64,000 bases of DNA from Rhopalosiphum padi (taxonomy: Eukaryota; Arthropoda; Insecta; Hemiptera; Aphididae). The notes under the pieces are model-generated. The model had not been told where the DNA came from, searched no databases, and saw only the letters and a list, made by a program, of their open reading frames with translations. The DNA is taken from NCBI RefSeq assembly GCF_020882245.1, contig NC_083600.1, positions 25,420,001-25,484,000 of the forward strand. Direction: 5' to 3'. Below, in pieces: positions 51,540-63,300 of the stretch (position 1 is its first letter; the number at the start of each line of letters is the position of its first letter). The translations under genes were made by a program, and so were the position numbers.

Positions 51540-52110
51540 TTATCAAGGAAAGAACTGATCCCATCACCACTACGTCATGGCAACACTGACCGTCGGCGTC
51601 CTTGAACTCGGCATATCACATTGGCCAACCTGTCACATTGTCCGTCGGACATGAGTGATTTGTTGTAAATTTTGATTATTTTTGTGTATCATTTGTATTT
51701 TGACAAATTTTTTATTATTATTATTATACTTCGAGGTGCGTACGCGTACGATTTCGGCGAGTTTATTTTATTATTCTAACGTAGAAAGACTGCTGTACAC
51801 GCCTAACCAGAAGGTCTCGCAAGCACACCGCGTGAGCAACAGCCGCGCCGAAGTCGTCTGATCATAGCTCGCTGCCGCCGCCGCAGTGTCCGTCGCCAAA
51901 TCTCCGAAGGCCGAATATCTAAGTCTGCTATAGGAGTGAAGGGATTTCAGGACAGGGTTTTCTGGCCAAACAACATTGTCCCGAGGGAAGATAGCCTGAC
52001 GGCCTGCCGCAGTGCTCTTTGCCGAGAGACAGTCGGCTGAGGGATGTCGTCGTCTATCTCTCACGGGACACCAAACACAGGACGACACTGTCCCATCCCA
52101 GACTTCGTAT
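51540..52110. promoter_or_regulatory. GC-rich block, candidate PHRF1 promoter and first exon
   Basis: This is the only GC-rich sequence upstream of PHRF1. The coding start at 52867 follows an acceptor (TTTATAG, 52844), which implies an upstream noncoding exon. A donor-like CTTCGAG|GTGCGT lies at about 51735. No TATA/Inr pair was confirmed. Confidence 0.3.
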
Positions 52111-52866
52111 CTATTTGAAACATACTTAAAGTATGTACACAGCTTTATAGCTCATTTGCGATTTTTAACCATCTAACCATTAGCTCCACATTGCCTGTCA
52201 CCCAAAGGAACAACTCTTAACAACACTTATTGACCGATTCTCCCTCGTTTGTCCACTGTCTGCTAAATACTTCAATCTCTGCCAATAGTATTATTATCTT
52301 GTTATGACTGTTGGTATACCTAATTGAGTTAATTTTCCAATCAGTAGTCGACAATAATGTTAAGTGTAAAAATACAGTTTATTAAATATATACAACATAA
52401 TACCTATTGCTCTCAACTTTATTGTCATTTCAAACTCATTGATACTAGATGCAAATTATTTTCTTATAGTCCTGTTTATATTTGAGCTTCATTAAAAAAA
52501 ACTACTAGTAATCAATCTTTCACACATAACATTAATTCAGCGTCAATAGGTTAAGTACTTAATTAATCATTACAAATTTAATGTTTAAGAAATAAATACT
52601 TATGATAGAATTTTTTCAAACTCAAATGGTTGGAAGCTTTTAGTCTAAAATTATGCACTTGAATATATATGAATGCTTTGATTCTGTAGACTTAATTTAT
52701 TTTTACTCTATAAATCGGTTAAGTATCTTTAATTTTTAAAATGTATAGTTATCTATATGTTATTTTTTATTTTAACACCTAGTCTTATACTTATAGTATA
52801 CTTTAAATATTCTTATAATTAATTTTGTTTTTTATTATTTATAGAATTAAAGGTAAAATCACAAAA

Positions 52867-55800
52867 ATGGCAGATTCTGGAGATAGTGATAGTGATACAG
52901 ATATACACGTATATAAGCCGCAGAAATCAAATGTTAGTTTTATTAAAATAATAGGTATTCATAATTTTGTTTTTAATTATATTATTATTTTTAGATTATT
53001 GAAAGTGATGAAGAAAGCTCATCCAGTAGTTCTGATGGCGAATCTGATAAATGTCCAATATGTCTCACTCGACTAGGACAACAAGATTTAGCTTCACCAA
53101 ATGCTTGTTTACATACATTTTGTTTAAATTGTCTAACTGAATGGGCAAAAGTAAAATATATTAATTTATTATAAAACAATTAATAATTTATTATTATAAT
53201 TTTTTTTTTTTTTTAACAGAATGCTAAGACATGTCCTATAGATCGTTTGGATTTCAAATTTATCATTGTACGTAGTGTTGATGGACAGTTGTTACAGACA
53301 ATTGATATAAGCCTTAAAAATGAAGTAGAGAAACTTACCACAAATTTTGAAGACTTGACATACTGTGAAGTGAGTTATTATTTATTTTATTGTAATTGCA
53401 CTTCATACAGTAATTATCATTCATATTGAAAATACATGATTGTGATAGGTTTGCCATTTAAGCCATCGTGAAGATGAAATGCTTTTGTGTGATATTTGTG
53501 ATGGTGGATATCACATGGACTGCCTAAATCCACCTATTTATACAGTTCCATTAGAAGAATGGTATTGTCCTCAATGTGAAGCAAGAGAAGAGGTAAGTTT
53601 CAATTTCAAATATACTATTGAAATAATTAATAAAAACATTTTAATTTTTATATTCTATAAATTTTATTATTTAATAAATTGTAATATTTTAATGGTTTAC
53701 TTTTACTTGATCCCATAGCAAAGTGACAATGACATAGATCGCGAAGAAGTAATTGATTTATTAAATGATTTAAATGATGATGAGCAATTACCTAGACCAA
53801 GGCAGACCAGAATACGATTACAACAACGTTTGGTGCCACGAACAAGAGCTAGTGAAAGAGTACGAATGAATACTCAGCGACTACGACAAAATGTAATAGC
53901 TTATATTATTAAGCATTAAAATAATTAAAAGATAATTAAAATAATCATCAAATGTATAGGCTACTGAAGGAGGTCTAGTACAAACAGCTTCTAATGAGAA
54001 AAGGACAAAGAAATATTCAAAAAGAAAAGTCAGGGTTAAAAAATGGAGGAAAAAAGTAATTGAAATATTTTTTTGGTAAATACAATTTAATATGTATATT
54101 AATATAATTTGTTTTTTAAGAGTGTTAAACCTTTAAGAAAAAAGAATACTCAATTAGCTGAAAAATTAGGGATGTGTTCATCGAGATGGAGTAAAAACTC
54201 TTCTGGTGATAATGGCTCATTGGGTACTTCGTCAAATTTTGTAGATCATACATCATTAAGTATATTTGGAAATCCTCATGAATTTGATTATGTTCCTGTA
54301 GAGTACGTAATAAAAACTAAGGTATTTACACGTATAAAATAATTTTAAATTATTGGTTACATTTTAGGTCTGATGAAGAACGAGACATAGGTGGTGATGG
54401 ACCTTTGAATATGTCAACAATGTCTCGAATACGTATTTCAACTGATTTGATCTCTAGAAAGGAAATCAGTGAAATTTTACGTCGGCCAGTACGTAGAAAT
54501 ATAAACATATCACATAACACTGATTCAATAAATATTTTGGATAATATATTGAATGTACAAGAAAAACTATTTAAAAAGAAAACAATAGAAAATGTTGATA
54601 AACACATCACTCAAGCTCCAATGTATTCAGATCATAGAACTGATAGGAACTCTGATAATGTTGGTAATTATTCATCAAATCGCAATAATAATAGAAACTA
54701 TTCTAGAAACAATGATCAATCATACAATAATGCTGGAAATTCGAGTTCATATGAAGAATCTCAATTGACTAATGAACCAAATTTTAGTGAAAATCAACCA
54801 GTGAATCCTTTTCCTTTTAGAAACTCTGGTCCTATCAAGTTTCGTATGAATGTCACAAAAATGGGGGAAAGAAAGCAACCTCGGACTCCTCCTAAGGCAG
54901 TTACTACTGAATATAATGTAGAAGAAGAAAGTGGCCCTAGTACTCAGGTAGAAGAAACTTTTAAAGCACTTGAACCACCTCCTGATCCACCAGCTTTATT
55001 GTTGGGTATCAATTTAGATGAGGACGATGCTGATAATCTTATAATTGATGATAAAGATTATTACGATCCTGAAAATCCCAGTGATAATGATGAAGAAACT
55101 GAAATAAGCAAGCAAAGTGGAACTGCTTATATGCAGTCTCCTACATATGGTGGTTACATGGAACAAGTAGAGAACAGATCTATACCACATATACCTATTT
55201 CCAATAGTAACAATATATTACGTCCTGATGATGAAGGCATGTCTTCTGAAGAAGATGAAAAAGAAACTAACGATGACTGCCCAAATATATCATTGTATTC
55301 TTCAACTAGTCTTAAAATAACTAATTCACCTAAAGAATATGGACCTTTTTTGGAACATGAAAATGTCAAAAGTGATAAATTAAGCGGAGAAGCAGAATTA
55401 CAATTTATTCCTATGCCACCTGTAAGTCCAGAAATAGACTTGTTATCTGAACATGGAGAAACAAGTCCAAAATCTGAAGACGAATGTTTGGAAAGTATTG
55501 AAATTATTGATGATACAAAATTATCTCCGCCACACAAAGATAATAAATGTGAAGATATTGATAACACCGATGAAGATGAAAATAAATCAAACTCTGGTGA
55601 CAATGTAATTGATGTCATAAATGAGATTCATTCAGACATGGAACGTGAGAGCAAAACATCTAAAGCTTTAGAAAATAAACAAGAATCAGATGTAATAGAT
55701 CTTGAATGTGATGATACTATTGTACCTATAAATGACGACACAGTTGTAGATCAAGAAAATATAAATTTAACTGGAGATGCTACTTCTGATGTATCATGTA

Positions 55801-57732
55801 CAACATTAAATAGTTTAGACACTGATCACCAGCAAAAAGAAGCTAGTAATTTAAATTTTGATCCTATATCAGATTCTGAAGAAGAAAAGAAAAAAACCAA
55901 GGATCAAATAGATAGATCTAATAGTAGTCAAAGAAAAGATAAACTTTCAAATGGTAAAAACGAAGAAACTATTGCACCTAAAGGGAATAAAGATAAAGAT
56001 AAAGATGGCAAAAATAAGGTGAAGGAAAAAGAATCTGAGAAAGAAACTGTGCCATGGAAAAAACTATCAAAAAATTCTAAAGATAGAAACTATCGTTATG
56101 GAAAGGGAAAAGATAAATTAGGTGAAGAAAATGATCGAAAAGAGAAAAAACAGAAAAGAAAAGAAATAGAATTGTATGATGTTCGAAAAGTACTTGAAGA
56201 CAGACCTAGACGCAAAAAAGATAAATTTGGAAGAGATTTATCTAAATCTAGTCATAGTGATTCAGACTCTAAAGATCGAAGTAGGCGTAAAAAACGTAAA
56301 AGAAGTCGTTCCAAGCAACGAAGACGATCTATTTCATCTAGTAAACCCAAAAGTCGAAAACATTCTAGGAGCCGTTATCGTAGTGAATCTAAAAATAGAC
56401 ATCGTTCTAAAAGTAGACATCGTTCTAGGAGCAGACATCGGTCGAGAAGCTCAAAACATTTAGGAAAGTATGAAAAAAACCAAACAATTACAAAAGAACG
56501 TTATCGTTCTCCAGTTTTATATGAAGACCACGAAGTATCTCCATTATCAAAACGCCAAGCGAAAAAATCAAAAGAAAAAACAAGTATTTACTCTAAAATA
56601 GAAAAAGACTATGAGAGAAAACTATTGAAAAATGATAAAATTGCCAAAAAAAAACTTAAGAAAAAATCCAAAGATTATCAGTTCTCATCCCCATCACCAA
56701 GATCATTATCACCTGGTATGCCGGGATGGCAATCACCTAGAGATCACATGAGTCCATGGTCACATACTGATATTTCTCGTACACCATCACCTGCTTACAC
56801 ACGTCATGCAGCTGATATAGATATGAATTATACAACTAGAGATCAAGAGTTTTCCGAGTATAATGATAACATTGCATTAAATAATTTAACAGTTATAGTG
56901 AAAAACGATACTTCAAAAAAATCTAAGCTTTCTAAACGACATACCACCCGTCAAATAGCTGTTCCGCCTGTCAAAGAAGTATTTGCATCTGGGGACAATA
57001 TATTAGTAAGTGTTAATTTCAACAAAGACGCTACATCCAAACAAAATTCCCAAGAGCCATTGAAACGTAAACGGCAAGAAACTGTACCATTATTGGTCTC
57101 CAAAAAATCAAAAAACAATAATGCTGTGGCAGTGCCAGACACTACTTCAGCAAATCAGAAAACGACCACAAAAAGAGCTCCAAACTCTAAATGGCTGAAT
57201 CGTAAAAAAATTTCTAGGACAATTGAAGTGATTAATGCTAAACCAGTTGCAATCATAGATTTAAATACTTCTCCATTTAGAGAAATAGAGATGTCTCCGA
57301 AGTCCATTATAGTTTTAACAGACAGTGATGAAGACAAACAAGTGACAAAATCTGAAACTAAGAAGGACAATAGTCCTGAAAAGTCTAAAGAAACTGTTAT
57401 TGCTGAACAACAAAAGCCTGTGGAGAAAAATGAAAACAGTACCCAAACATTATCAACAATCATGATTGGTGGTCCAAAAACTCCTCCAGAACCAGTTATC
57501 ACCATTTCCAAACCAGATAATACATCCACTAACAGTTGTGAATTCAATAGTCAAGATGAAGATCACACTCAACCTCATGATGTACGAGGCCGGGGACCTA
57601 ATACACCCCCAGAACCTCCTCGGTCTGTAGACACAGTTGTCAGCGAGACAGCATATGATCCTTTTGAACCAACAAAATCAAATTCACCAAGCCCACCACC
57701 TAGAATTGATATGTTTGAAGATGATGATGACA

Positions 57733-57763
<31 letters not shown>

Positions 57764-58906
57764 CAACCATAATGATACATCTGCACAACCTTTAGAGGAG
57801 AACAAAACGACTGATAGCCAATCTTCTATTTCACCTCAGATAGTAGCTAAAACTATAACACCACCGTTTTTAGAATCCCAAAGTTCAACTCAAACAGATA
57901 AATCCCCAGAAAAACTTGCCACCACCACTGCAAATACATTGCTATTTACTAGTCCAGTAGCAGCCAAAACTCCTAGTCCTGTTCAACCGACACCTACTGC
58001 GACTAATCAAGATGAAATAATTGATTTAGATGATAATGATGACAGTCAAACGTCAGCTTTTGATAATGGTGCTGATTCACCTTATTCCCCTGGAGAAGGT
58101 TTTGTAGATGAAATGAAAGGTTCGTCACCAGACAGTCCTGCTCCTCAAACTAAGAATGTTGTATCTACAGCACAGAACCAAAACAAAAGTGAAGCTAGAA
58201 GTAAATTGGACACTTTGCTCAGTATACTACCACAACCTAAACCTGCAAATGTGTTTGATAATATAATGAAAATTAAAAACCTAAAACCTCTTAAATTTTC
58301 ATCCAAATCAAAATGTAAGCATATTTTAATTACCTCGTATTTGTATTACTAATTGTTTATTAGTTAAAGACTATTTTTTTTTACATTCTTATTCACTTAT
58401 AGATTCTACTAAACTTAATTCTTCCAATGAGGATAGTGTTGATGATTTACCTGGATCAGCTGTTGAATTGGAATCAAAAAACAAGGTGATGTTTCTTAAT
58501 TACCTATTTCCTAGAATATTACTTTGGTTAATTTCCAAAAAATGTATAGTCTTAACGTCTTAAGATACTCATTGATAATTTTTGATACCTGTGTTTAGTT
58601 TTTGGAAAAGCTAAATCGGCAGGAACGTGTTATTGAAGAAGTAAAACTCGTGTTGAAGCCTCATTACAACAAAAAACATATAACAAAAGAACAGTACAAA
58701 GATATTATGAGAAAAGCTGTACCTAAAGTAAGTCAAAAGTTTTAATAAGATAATTTATTTTTATTAATGTTATATTCCGTTTGTAGATCTGTCACAATAA
58801 GAGTGGTGAGATTAATCCACAGAAAATACATAGTCTTATTGAATTGTATGTGATCAAATATAGACACTCACATAGAAAACAAGTACAACGGATCCCAAAC
58901 AAGTGA
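52867..58906 (+). CDS. PHRF1: PHD and RING finger domain protein 1 (PHRF1)
   Basis: Nuclear RING-type ubiquitin ligase and chromatin reader; in mammals it acts on TGIF in TGF-beta signalling, in end joining, and with RNA polymerase II. Exons: 52867-52932, 52995-53150, 53220-53369, 53449-53592, 53719-53892, 53960-54055, 54121-54302, 54368-58314, 58403-58485, 58599-58727, 58787-58906; 1748 aa (human 1649), phases agree. RING: C42, C45, C60, H62, C65, C68, C79 and D82 (CPID, as in human). PHD C4HC3: C123/C126, C138/C141, H146, C149, C164/C167. A basic region follows, then a 3.9-kb exon of low complexity with an RS-rich stretch (about 955-1020) and a 10-residue Asp run within an acidic tract (about 1437-1457). 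The C-terminal SRI-like domain (from about 1667) has NRQERVIEEVKLVLKPHY and ICHNKSGEINP. Upstream in-frame codons after the acceptor suggest a leader exon further 5'. Confidence 0.95.
56270..56460 (+). other. RS/RH-rich coding repeat of PHRF1
   Basis: Encodes repeated RSRHRS-type units (RHRSKSRHRSRSRHRSRS), shared with mammalian PHRF1 and splicing-associated proteins. It creates a spurious open frame in another register. Confidence 0.8.
57715..57768 (+). repeat. (GAT)n coding microsatellite (poly-Asp)
   Basis: A GAT/GAC trinucleotide run in the large PHRF1 exon encodes an almost uninterrupted aspartate tract, likely length-polymorphic. Confidence 0.85.
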
Positions 58907-58969
58907 ATTGTTTTTAAATTTATTTACATAATTGTGTATAACATACAGCATAGCTTATTTCTTATCACA

Positions 58970-58975
58970 AATAAA
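58970..58975 (+). promoter_or_regulatory. Candidate poly(A) signal of PHRF1
   Basis: AATAAA 64 nt after the stop codon, in AT-rich 3' sequence. Confidence 0.5.
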
Positions 58976-60472
58976 TTTAAGCTGAAAGCTCAAACTCGAT
59001 TGTTAAAAGTTATAGCAAAAAAGATTTTTATTTATACTCTGTGTTCTTATCATTGTGAATTAGTATTAATGTATTCTTATTATTCGTCATTTTTTATAGA
59101 TATTTTAAAGCCAGTGTTGTTTTTGACCCGGTTTGTCTCTGACTTTCGATTTATTATTTGTAAAATAACATATTAATTGTACATTTATTTATTGTGTTAT
59201 AATTTTTGTATTACATATTTATAATAGGGAATATAATATAATATAATATATATACATATATACATTATTATTATATTATTTTCATTATTGTACTGTATTG
59301 TAAATATCTTTAACCTAATTTGTACATTGAATAACAATACTTATTTATTTATTTATTTAATTAAATACCTTATAGTTTAATCGTTTTATATTCAAAACTT
59401 TTTAGTCATAAATATAGTGAAAAATATTAAATTAGTTGGGCAAAATTTTGAAATTTTAGATTTATTTAATTTAGCCCGATTAAAAAATAATATATTTATA
59501 TTTATTATTTACCAAATACACTTGTAGTTTTTTTTAATTTCTCTACTAGTTTCAAATTATTTCCTACTTCTGGTTGTTTCAAATAAGACTTTGTCAAGTG
59601 TTCTTAATAATTTTCTGATTTGTTCTTATCTAAAACCTACACAACAATTAATAAGTTTATGAAAATAAAAAAATAAAATCCAAATAATTATTTAATAAAT
59701 TTGAAATAAACCATGTTAAGTAATAAGTCACTCACACATTTTTTCTGCTGCATTTTTATTTTTATTTTTAGAATAATAGGTCATGGTTTACAAATAGGTT
59801 TATAATTAATTTGTGAATAATATACCTAATGCATTAATTGTTTAAATATTTTATTAGTTAGACTAATAATTCCAATAGTTAAATACATTTTCTTTAAATT
59901 ACATCAAGTTAAACAGTTCTGGGTATAATCAATTGAAGATAAAATAAAAATAAAAATTATATTTGGGTTGATTGATTAATTCTTCAAAATACATACTACT
60001 CTTTTCGAGTATGTTAAATATGTATATTCCAATTATATTTATTTTAATAGGGTATATACTATATATTATCTTGTTAAGTGCTCCATGTCTATTTGACAAT
60101 ATCTACTGAGTCGTTAAGGTTTTTTTTTTATTAAATTATCTTCAGGGTCTTAGGAATTTTGATCTGACTCTTATTTTCCTGTATATTTTGGTCAAGTCTT
60201 TTGTAATTATATTGTTAAATGTATAGAAACAATGAAAAACCCAAAATGTTGGGCTATGTTATTCTTCATTTTCGACTTATTTTAATGTAATTATTTAATA
60301 TTTTTAAAATGTAACCTATATTAAAAAAAAAATTCTTTCGGAAACTAATTTTTATGAGTATTTAAAATTAAAACTTTTACAACATAACATATTCATTATT
60401 CACCCATAAATAACCATTTCTCCTGCGTTATATATAACCGTTGAGTCGACATTGCCTTAAATCTTAATCACC
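58976..60472. other. Intergenic AT-rich DNA
   Basis: No supported gene. A TA-rich low-complexity stretch lies near 59230-59275. Nothing else stands out. Confidence 0.5.
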
Positions 60473-60942
60473 CAGTGGTGGTCAAACGAGGGGGGGAATT
60501 GGTGAGGGAGATAGATCCCCTCCATGACTTTTTTCTTTTATATTTATATAATTAAATTTATCTATATTGTACTATAATGTACCTATTAAATGTTATATTT
60601 TTTTCTCAAAACAACGCTTATGAGCATAGTAGTTATATTATTATTATCTAGATTCTAGACTCATTCTAGGAACAAGGCTGTTATTATTATTATTATTTAG
60701 TTACTTATACAAAATATACGGGAATTACCCCGCTCGATAATCGTGAATATTCAATAACAATTAACAACACACTACTCACTTGTCTTGTTATAAATGAACT
60801 ATGAAGTACTAATTTACCTAATTTAAAAAATTGATATTAGGCATAAATGCATAACCATAAATTATATTTTAATGATTAAGTAGTGCATATTAAAAAATCA
60901 GCCATGCCCCCCTCCCATAACAAAATAATATGACCACCACTG
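60473..60942. mobile_element. hAT-like MITE (470 bp) with perfect 8-bp duplication
   Basis: TAATCACC is repeated exactly at 60465-60472 and 60943-60950. The termini CAGTGGTGGTCA and TGACCACCACTG are perfect inverted repeats. Just inside, ggggggg-type and ccccccc-type runs also pair. No transposase ORF is present. Confidence 0.92.
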
Positions 60943-61149
60943 TAATCACCGAAACTCACTTTATAGTTTTCTACAATATTAAAATGTGTCTATAATCGGA
61001 TAGTCGGATATATATTAAGATGGGTGTCCAGAAATCTATTCAACTAAATAATTTCCCACTGATTATAGCACCCAAAACACACCATAACTACAAACAATTA
61101 TCGAACTATTTTGATATGATAAGAAATAATTTTAATATTTTTATTATAG

Positions 61150-62905
61150 ATGGATAGTGAAGAGACTATAACATCAAAGTTTGGGATTATCGGATTAACA
61201 ATCCACGTGGCAGTCTCTTATACAATTTTATAAGTACCAACAATATTCGAATCCTCGCTCCTTCCGGAACAACCTACTGGTCAGTTTCTCAAATCAAAAA
61301 ACCTGATATTCTTAATGTATTTGTCTCAAAGTTTCCTAGCAATTTATATTGTTCAACAAACTCTGATCATGCATCGGTCTTATACTAAGCAACTAAGCAT
61401 ATCAGGTATTCAGGTTCACCTCAGACAATCATCTAAACACCCTAACTTCTTACGGCACAAACTAATCGATTAACCTTTAATAATTTAGTTCGCCAAGAAA
61501 TAAATTTTAAAATCAAGCTGAACAACAATTCAAATATTTATAATGCGGTACACAACTCAACTAAAATAATTCACTCAGTGGCAGCAGCATTAATAACTAT
61601 TAACTACATACAAAATTCAATTCCATTCAAATGCAGCACATTTACTTTCAACTCAAATCCGCTCTCTCATAATCGAAAAACGCAGAGCAAGAGCCAAAGT
61701 CCAATAAACTCACTACTCATCTTTAAACAACAAATTAGCTAATTCCTTAATAGGCCCTCATATCAACATTTGTCTTTTCTGTCCATCTCGCGCATAATAT
61801 AGGAATAAAGATACCTATTCCGTATTTCCACGATTGCGACTCTCTGGTACAGTTTAGGGATAAGGCACCTATTATATATTTTATAAAGAAGAATATTTCC
61901 TGTGCATTGATTGAATAGTTTTTAATATCTTAAATTTTTTACAAATATAAGCATGTTTTAATTTAAATTAATTTCGGTTATTTTTAACCATTAATAACTA
62001 AAAAATGAAAATATCTATTAAAAATCTATCCAGTCAATAGTAGGAAATATTCTTCTTAATACAATTTATAATAGGTGTCTTTGCTTTAACTGAACCAGAG
62101 ATTCGTAATCGTGGAAATACGGAATAATGTTGTTCCTACATTATGTATTTATGTGCGAGATAGACAGAGAAAACAAATATTGGTGTGACGGCCCCTTACC
62201 TATTAAAGAAATTGTTAGCAAAACATAAATCCAATGAATGACAAAAACTAACTACTTGCAAATCTTTCGACGGCAAACAGTAACCTCTGGAGTAAAATAA
62301 AAAAAATTTTAAAATGCTTCTTTATTTTTAAAAAGAAATTATAATACCTTAGCCAGCTCTGATACCAATAAAACCGAATTATTTAAGACTCCAGTTTTTT
62401 TTCTCCAGTTTCATAATAATAATGATCCTCAACACCAATCAAATAAATACATTCATGAACCCTCTTCTACTTAAAGCCAATATGAAAAACACATCACCAC
62501 AATATTAAAATATCTCCCACCAAAAATCTCTCGGCTATGACCTAGTTACAGCCAAAGTAACTCGATACCTACCAAAAACGGCTATCATCCTGTCAACTTA
62601 TATATAAATATATAATTAACAAAATAATAAGACAGTCTTACTTTTAAGTTTTTGGAAATGTCCTCATAAAATTATTTTTCTTAAACTCAATAAACCACCC
62701 GATGACTCGGTCTCATTGATACTCTCCACAAGCCTACTGCCCTTTTTCTAAAATATACGAAAAATTCATCCTAAAAAGATTGACTTCTCACATGATTTTC
62801 AAAAACATGCTCCGTCACTCATTCACAATTTGGATTTCATTCTACAGTCAAATTCACCAAGTTTATACAGAAATAGACACCATTTCTTCATAATTAGAAA
62901 ATAAA
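61150..62905 (+). pseudogene. Decayed jockey-like non-LTR retrotransposon
   Basis: Fragments in shifting frames read like the endonuclease region (NNPRGSLLYNFI-like text, then KPDILNVFVSKFPSNLYC and SDHASVL) and, further on, the reverse transcriptase domain (PDDSVSLIL, then KIYEKFILKRL and IHQVYTEIDTIS). Stops and frameshifts are many, so it is inactive. The coding order is interrupted at 61751-62202 by a TTAA-flanked element; across that gap the text resumes correctly (NKLANSL, then KKLLAKHKSNE). Element ends were not found. Confidence 0.75.
61751..62202. mobile_element. Palindromic TTAA-flanked MITE (452 bp) in the non-LTR element
   Basis: TTAA borders both sides (61747-61750 and 62203-62206). 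The host reading continues sensibly if the element and one TTAA are removed. The arms are about 180 bp each and imperfectly inverted: TTCCGTATTTCCACGATT near 61815 pairs with aatcgtggaaatacggaa near 62110, and AGAAGAATATTTCCT pairs with aggaaatattcttct. TTAA duplication is the hallmark of piggyBac-type transposition. The family is inferred from that alone. Confidence 0.85.
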
Positions 62906-62911
62906 CTAAAC

Positions 62912-63300
62912 TAACTGTGGCCAAACTGTGGCGCGCATTTTATCATAACATTTTTACAAAAAAAATTAATATTTATAATTATAAGTATAATATTTTATTA
63001 AATTACAAAAAAATATAGTGTTCTTGATATAATATCTAAATATGTATTTAATTTTTAATTATTAATTATTAATTATTTTCTTATTTTTTGCGTGTTTAAT
63101 ATATTTTGTAAGTTTTTTGAAATCAGGATTATATGTTGTTAAAGCAGTTAACAATTCCGTTAAATGATCGTCCGTTAACATTGATCGATGTTTAGAATTA
63201 ACCATTTTTATGGTTTAAGTAAAAAGACTCGCAACAGTATTGTTATGAAAAACGATATTAACTTTTGAGTGCAAAGAGTAATTTTTGGATATTTAATAAC
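62912..63300 (-). pseudogene. C-terminal remnant of a hAT transposase
   Basis: The minus strand reads MVNSKHRSMLTDDHLTELL, then TALTTYNPDFKKLTKYI and a stop near 63070. This matches the end of the dimerisation domain of the GTF2IRD2/ZBED-like hAT transposase group (NxKHRS.LTDEHL). Upstream on that strand the match continues degraded (PVIKYPKITLC...). A terminus-like actgtggccaaactgtggcg lies at 62918-62937. The rest of the element was not recognised. Confidence 0.6.

Larger units (their letters stand above)
48621..52840. other. Gene-free stretch between the duplication cluster and PHRF1
   Basis: Mostly AT-rich. A 106-bp inverted repeat lies at 49462-49567. The piece near 48985-49015 (gagccgccactgcagg) looks like one end of a hAT-like MITE whose other end I could not place. 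The GC-rich block 51540-52110 is a candidate PHRF1 promoter region. The open frame on its minus strand (51771-52088) resembles no known protein. Confidence 0.45.

Noticed and set aside
51771..52088. Minus-strand 105-codon ORF in the GC-rich block before PHRF1
   Set aside because: GC-rich DNA yields long open frames by chance. The translation is Ser/Ala/Arg-rich without domain or splice support.
55154..57805. Minus-strand and shifted-frame ORFs inside the large PHRF1 exon
   Set aside because: Shadows of the S/D/K-rich coding sequence, for example a poly-Ser frame opposite the Asp tract.
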